A stretch of 10,175 nt of DNA, from contig CAIOLZ010000305.1 of NCBI GenBank assembly GCA_903859265.1, positions 1-10,175 on the forward strand, written 5' to 3'. The notes under the pieces are model-generated. The model was not told where the DNA came from, made no database searches, and saw nothing but the letters and a program-made list of their open reading frames with translations. The translations under genes and the position numbers were made by a program. Positions 6,461-10,175 of this stretch are shown piece after piece. The stretch is from an uncultured beta proteobacterium (GTDB lineage Bacteria > Pseudomonadota > Gammaproteobacteria > Burkholderiales > Burkholderiaceae_C). The first letter of the stretch is position 1. Every line of letters begins with the position of its first letter.

Positions 6461-7492
6461 ATGTCCCATGCCTACCAATCCCTCACGCCCGACCTGGTTC
6501 TTGACGCACTGGAGGGTGTGGGCCTGCGGGGCGATGGCCGCCTGACCGCCCTGTCGTCCTACGAAAACCGGGTATATCAGGTGCAGCTTGAAGATGGCAG
6601 CGCAGTGATCGCCAAGTTTTACCGCCCAGGGCGCTGGAGCCGGGCGCAAATTCTGGAGGAGCATGCTTTTGCCGCCGAACTGATGGACTTTGAGGTTCCT
6701 GCCATTGGGCCGCTGGCGCTGAACGGCCAGACCTTGCACCACTTTGGTGGTTTCGATTTCAGTATCAGCCCGCGTCGGGGTGGTCGCGCACCGGAACTCG
6801 ACGATGGCGAAGTTCTGGAGTGGATTGGCCGTTTCCTGGCCCGGATCCATAGCGTCGGCAGCAGACAGCCATTCCTGCAGCGACCCGCGCTCAATGTAGC
6901 AACATTTGCCGTGGAGCCAATGCGCTGGCTGATCGACCACAACATGGTTCCGCTGGACGTGCAGTCGGCCTGGACCCGCGGCGTGGAGGCAGCCATCAGT
7001 GCAATTTCGGCCCACCCCACACTGCGCGAGGCCACCGCGGGCAGCGGCGGTCACACCGCAGACGAAATTCGCGTTTTGCGCCTGCATGGAGATTGTCACC
7101 CCGGCAATATTCTGTGGACACCGGCCGACGCCAACCCTGCACTGGGCCCCGGCCCCCACTTTGTGGACCTTGACGACGCGCGCACCGGTCCGGCGGTGCA
7201 GGACTTCTGGATGCTGCTCAGCGGTGACCGTCAGCAGCGCACGCGGCAGCTCGGTGCACTGGTTGATGGCTATGAGCAGTTTCGGGAGTTCGACCGTGCT
7301 GAACTGGCGCTGATCGAACCATTACGCACTCTGCGTCTGATTCACTACAGTGCATGGCTGGGACGGCGCTGGACCGACCCTACTTTTCCGGCCAATTTCC
7401 CCTGGTTTGGTAGCAGCGACTACTGGCAAGGCCAGGTACAAATGCTGGAAGAGCAGCTCGAAGCGATGCAGGAAGACCCGCTGGTGGTCTAA
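6461..7492 (+). CDS. srkA: Stress response serine/threonine protein kinase SrkA (YihE/RdoA)
   Basis: This 343-residue protein aligns end to end with E. coli SrkA. Matching blocks are SYENRVYQV (33-41), AKFYRPGRW with Lys52, QILEEHAFA, LNGQTL, RLHGDCHPGNILW (207-219; Asp211 catalytic, Asn216), FVDLDDAR (234-241; metal-binding Asp236), GPAVQDFWMLL, IEPLRTLRLIHY and FPANFPWF. SrkA has an aminoglycoside-phosphotransferase-like fold. In E. coli it is reported to counter stress-induced death by restraining MazEF toxicity and to respond to the Cpx envelope system. Compared with the E. coli protein there are short Gly/Ala/Pro-rich insertions before the HGD motif and between it and the DLDD motif, both likely loops. 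It begins 10 bases after the kinase-USP stop with only a weak ribosome site (AGAG), so expression probably depends on the upstream genes. In E. coli the neighbour is dsbA, which is not present here. Confidence 0.95.
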   Translation: MSHAYQSLTPDLVLDALEGVGLRGDGRLTALSSYENRVYQVQLEDGSAVIAKFYRPGRWSRAQILEEHAFAAELMDFEVPAIGPLALNGQTLHHFGGFDFSISPRRGGRAPELDDGEVLEWIGRFLARIHSVGSRQPFLQRPALNVATFAVEPMRWLIDHNMVPLDVQSAWTRGVEAAISAISAHPTLREATAGSGGHTADEIRVLRLHGDCHPGNILWTPADANPALGPGPHFVDLDDARTGPAVQDFWMLLSGDRQQRTRQLGALVDGYEQFREFDRAELALIEPLRTLRLIHYSAWLGRRWTDPTFPANFPWFGSSDYWQGQVQMLEEQLEAMQEDPLVV

Positions 7493-7518
7493 GAGAGCCA
7501 CGGTTTCACCGGGCGCAC

Positions 7519-8199
7519 CTAAAACCGCGACTCGTCAAACGATGTCAGCTTGAAACCCAGATCGCGCCCGATTGATTCGTGCAAAGCGCGTTGCAGTGTC
7601 TCCCGGCTGTTCATCAATTTGCGCAACTGCTGGCGCCCAAAGGACAGCACCTTGATATCCCCTTGCGCGACGACCGAAGCAGTCGCCACGTCATCGCGGA
7701 AAAAACTGACTTCGCCCACCAGACTGCCCTCGCGCAGCGTGGCAACCACCATGCCGTTGGTAATCACATGGGCCGCCCCCTGGGTAATGAAATGCAGCTG
7801 GTCGATCTTCTCACCCTGGGTCGCCAGGAATGTGCCTGAGCCCACCACGCTGCGCTTGCCAGCCTTGAGCAAATTGACAAAGTCCGCTTGCGACATGGTG
7901 GGAAACAGCCAGAGCCGCAGCGCTTCCTCTTCAATGGTCAACGCTGTCGCCGAACCGTCGGATGAACGCACGATAAGCCGGTAAGCATTGACGCCGGCCA
8001 GCAGCAGCAACCAGATGGCTGCCAACCACGTTGGCCGCATACCGCCAACATACGCCACCACAGCCAGCATGGGTAGCGCAACAGCCGCACACAAACGCAA
8101 ACGCTGCCCGTCGGTGGTGAGGTAGGAAAGCAGCAAAATCAGGTACCCCAAATTACCGATCCAGTCGTACCAGGCCCACGCTGAGATACTTAAAACCAT
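7519..8199 (-). CDS. Membrane-anchored cyclic nucleotide-binding-like domain protein
   Basis: This protein of 226 residues has three hydrophobic segments at about 13-27, 34-54 and 56-77. A cytoplasmic CRP-like beta-barrel domain follows (about 97-215) with VGSGTFLATQGEKIDQLHFITQG and the cassette LREGSLVGEVSFF. The order of three N-terminal helices followed by one nucleotide-binding-like domain recalls Popeye-domain proteins, an architectural likeness only. In the phosphate-binding cassette Gly162 and Glu163 are present, but the Arg that normally contacts the cyclic phosphate is Val171 (DDVATAS), so cAMP or cGMP binding is doubtful. I prefer the ATG at 8199 because AAGAGG lies eight bases before it. 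An in-frame ATG at 8217 would add six residues but has no ribosome site. It follows the PAP2 gene by about 40 bases on the same strand and is probably in the same operon. It ends convergently with srkA, 26 bases away. Confidence 0.85.
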   Translation of the reverse strand: MVLSISAWAWYDWIGNLGYLILLLSYLTTDGQRLRLCAAVALPMLAVVAYVGGMRPTWLAAIWLLLLAGVNAYRLIVRSSDGSATALTIEEEALRLWLFPTMSQADFVNLLKAGKRSVVGSGTFLATQGEKIDQLHFITQGAAHVITNGMVVATLREGSLVGEVSFFRDDVATASVVAQGDIKVLSFGRQQLRKLMNSRETLQRALHESIGRDLGFKLTSFDESRF

Positions 8200-8239
8200 G
8201 GCATCCGCCTCTTGCATTGAGTGGCCACCATTCTAGAAG

Positions 8240-9055
8240 CTATGTCCCGCCATCGGCCACGAGTTTGGAACGTGCGCTGCGCAACGCCAGCACCAGCAAA
8301 GAAACTGCAGCCCACAAGGCGACGATGTGCTGAAGTGTCAGGGTTTCCGCAAAATCCAGCGTCTGCGTCGTCAGTACGTAGATGGCGACGGCAACCGCCA
8401 TGCCGGCCATTGCCTTGGCACCATGGGACACCCAGCCCAACGCCGCCCAGGATTGCGCGCGCAGAGTCGCCAGCAGCGTGTTGCCCAGCAGCGCGGACAG
8501 CAGGCCAAGACACGCGCCCACGGCCACATCACCAGGCCAGTGCGCTCCCACAGCAATACGCGAGAGCCCGACAGCCAACGCCAGCAGCAACAGCCAGCTA
8601 TGGCGCTTTTTCTGCGCCGTCGTCAACGCCAGATAAATGGCGGCAGTCCAGGCAAAAGCGGTCGTGGTATGGCCTGACGGCATGGACGCCGTGTACAGCA
8701 CCTCACCGACCGTACGCATTTGCTCGCTGTGCAGCAGCGCCGCAGGACGCGGGCTGTCGATCCACTCTTTTCCGATCCGCGCAAACAAACCGGCAAACGG
8801 TGCAGCGCACAGCCACGCTGCCATCAGCCGCGGAGACAGTACCAGCAGCGGCGCCGTCACCGCCAGCACGCCCCACCCGTTGCCCAGCAAGGACAGTCCC
8901 GCCCAGATAGCTCCCGGCACCGGCAAGAAAAAGGCGTTGATCGCCAGAAACTGCGCCGGCTCCCGGACATGCAACCACAAAGGCGCAGTCACTGCGAGGC
9001 CAACCAAAGGCAGGCACCAAAGCCAGCGCGGGAAAGGGTTGGAAAAGGTCGTCAT
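8240..9055 (-). CDS. PAP2 superfamily membrane phosphatase
   Basis: This 271-residue integral membrane protein carries the complete three-part PAP2 signature: K96-x6-R103-P104, P126-S127-G128-H129, and S165-R166-x5-H172-x3-D176. His172 is the expected nucleophile and His129 the acid. The rest is a set of hydrophobic segments, including an N-terminal one near 12-28 and two further C-terminal ones after the catalytic core. Family members remove phosphate from lipid substrates such as undecaprenyl diphosphate, phosphatidic acid, phosphatidylglycerol phosphate or lipid A, on the periplasmic side. Its ATG overlaps the stop of the membrane glycosyltransferase by four bases, so a polyprenyl-phosphate or lipid A-related substrate is attractive, but the sequence does not decide this. 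Confidence 0.93.
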   Translation of the reverse strand: MTTFSNPFPRWLWCLPLVGLAVTAPLWLHVREPAQFLAINAFFLPVPGAIWAGLSLLGNGWGVLAVTAPLLVLSPRLMAAWLCAAPFAGLFARIGKEWIDSPRPAALLHSEQMRTVGEVLYTASMPSGHTTTAFAWTAAIYLALTTAQKKRHSWLLLLALAVGLSRIAVGAHWPGDVAVGACLGLLSALLGNTLLATLRAQSWAALGWVSHGAKAMAGMAVAVAIYVLTTQTLDFAETLTLQHIVALWAAVSLLVLALRSARSKLVADGGT

Positions 9056-10175
9056 GGCTTGGCCGGTTTCAACACGGGCTTGGGATCACCTGACCAGCCG
9101 GTGCAGGCGTAAAAATCGAAGTCTGCCAGCGCATACCCCAGGCGGTGCACCGTGACATGGTCAAGCAGCGTACACACCTTGAAACCGTGGTCGCCCGTCG
9201 GCGTGACATAGGGTTGCTGTGACCAGTCCACCAGCAGCGTGCTGCCCCCGGCTTCGAGTTTGCCGGCCCACAAATCAAATTGGTCGAAACGGTCTTCCAG
9301 CACATGCACCGGCAACGGCCGCGCATACCAGCCAATGCGGCTGGCCAGGGTCCAGTTCTGAACCGAGACCGAGCTCAGCCCGGCCCGCTTTGCGAGTTCC
9401 AACGCACGCGCACCGGCAATGTCCCAGCCATGCAGATCGGCAAACGGGTTGGGTGGGTTGGGCGACTCTGCGCTGGCCACGCGCCCCTCCCAAAAGGGCA
9501 TCCCGCCACTGAGCATCAAGGCCATCAAGGTCAGGCAGGCCATGCCTTGCAACAGGCCAAGCCCTGCCACTGCAGCGGCCCACCACCGGCTGCGGGTGCG
9601 CCAGCCACGGTCCAGCGCGATCCCGGCGAAAGGTGCCAATGCCACCCAGGCCGGAGCAGTCCAATGCGGCAAACCGGTGCCGCCGCCCGATAAATACAGC
9701 AAAACCAGAAACGGCACCGCGAAAAACAGGGCCAGACTTCGCACAGCGCGCGGGCTTTGAAATATCCCCAACAATCCAAGCGCCAACAGGGGTCCATACG
9801 CCACGCACTGCACCAGGGCATAGCGCAACACATTGGCCCATTGCCACACTTCGCCGGCACCGTGTTTGGCCTGGTAGGTGAACGAAATCCAATGGTTGCG
9901 GGCGTTCCAGAACGCCACCGGTGCAACCATGAAAATGGCCAACAACGCAGCCACCCAAAGCCATGGATCGCGCAGCAATCCGGGGCCTCGCGCCCGAAGC
10001 AGACAAAGGGCTAGCGCCAGCGCGGTGAAAATCGCGGTGTATTTGCTCAGACCGGCCAGGCCCAGCAGCAGGCCCATCAATAGCAATTGCAGCGGTCGCG
10101 GTGCGTCCTTGCTTTGCACCATCACCGAGGTGTGCAACATCAAGGCTGCGCCCCAAAACATCAGCAGGGTATCCG
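9052..10175 (-). CDS. Membrane glycosyltransferase, family 39-like (ArnT/PMT type), N-terminus missing
   Basis: About 374 C-terminal codons of a polytopic protein are visible. The frame continues upstream of the ATG at 10161 to the window edge, reading DTLLMFWGAAL, the conserved segment after the loop-Pro-Asp motif of GT39/PMT_2 enzymes, so the true start is outside. Further family-like parts are GLLLGLAGLSKYTAIFTAL and the NHWISFTYQ segment after a membrane helix. Several membrane segments follow, then a soluble C-terminal part of about 140 residues. Such enzymes move a sugar from a polyprenyl-phosphate donor to lipid A, protein or another acceptor in the periplasm. The first periplasmic loop with the catalytic Asp/Glu lies beyond the edge. 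The stop overlaps the PAP2 phosphatase start (ATGA), pointing to a joint envelope function. The acceptor and sugar are unknown. Confidence 0.88.
   Translation of the reverse strand, partial: DTLLMFWGAALMLHTSVMVQSKDAPRPLQLLLMGLLLGLAGLSKYTAIFTALALALCLLRARGPGLLRDPWLWVAALLAIFMVAPVAFWNARNHWISFTYQAKHGAGEVWQWANVLRYALVQCVAYGPLLALGLLGIFQSPRAVRSLALFFAVPFLVLLYLSGGGTGLPHWTAPAWVALAPFAGIALDRGWRTRSRWWAAAVAGLGLLQGMACLTLMALMLSGGMPFWEGRVASAESPNPPNPFADLHGWDIAGARALELAKRAGLSSVSVQNWTLASRIGWYARPLPVHVLEDRFDQFDLWAGKLEAGGSTLLVDWSQQPYVTPTGDHGFKVCTLLDHVTVHRLGYALADFDFYACTGWSGDPKPVLKPAKP

Noticed and set aside
6323..7159. Open frame of 278 codons on the minus strand across the kinase-USP/srkA junction
   Set aside because: It spans the end of one real gene and most of another on the opposite strand and shows no family features.
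7501..7527. Inverted repeat CGGTTT/AAACCG between the srkA and CRP-like gene ends as a terminator
   Set aside because: It has only six pairs with a 15-base loop and no T-run on either strand, which is too weak to call.

Overview
The window is chromosomal DNA from a GC-rich proteobacterium. The protein repertoire and tight packing fit a betaproteobacterium of the Burkholderiales, perhaps a Comamonadaceae member of the Rhodoferax/Polaromonas kind. That placement is an inference from protein flavour, not from a marker gene. I recognise nine protein genes. Two are cut by the window edges. I found no RNA genes, insertion sequences, CRISPR arrays or phage genes.

Layout from left to right. (1) The start of an M20-family amidohydrolase lies on the minus strand and runs off the left edge. 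(2) Divergent from it by 38 bases is a single-subunit molybdopterin oxidoreductase with an Fe-S motif and no Tat signal. (3) A minus-strand pair follows: a luciferase-like flavin monooxygenase close to E. coli YhbW, and a small DUF2721 membrane protein, joined by a one-base stop/start overlap. (4) A 189-base divergent intergenic region carries an 8-bp inverted repeat, three related TTCGA[AG]TT elements and a perfect 10-bp palindrome. (5) A plus-strand cluster of three phospho-signalling genes comes next: a metallophosphoesterase, a Ser/Thr kinase fused to a universal stress protein domain, and SrkA (YihE), a stress-response kinase. The first two overlap by 4 bases and the third starts 10 bases later. 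(6) A minus-strand operon transcribed inward from the right edge holds a family 39-type membrane glycosyltransferase (N-terminus outside the window), a PAP2 lipid phosphatase (4-base overlap) and a membrane-anchored cyclic-nucleotide-binding-like protein.

The most interesting part is the central plus-strand cluster. A phosphoesterase and two unrelated kinase folds appear to be co-transcribed. The middle protein combines a kinase whose catalytic loop reads HLD rather than HRD with a USP domain whose nucleotide-binding motif is largely lost. This looks like a compact stress-signalling module controlled from the repeat-rich divergent region. The other genes look like ordinary metabolic or envelope functions, although the Mo-enzyme's substrate and the degenerate nucleotide-binding cassette of the last protein remain open questions.
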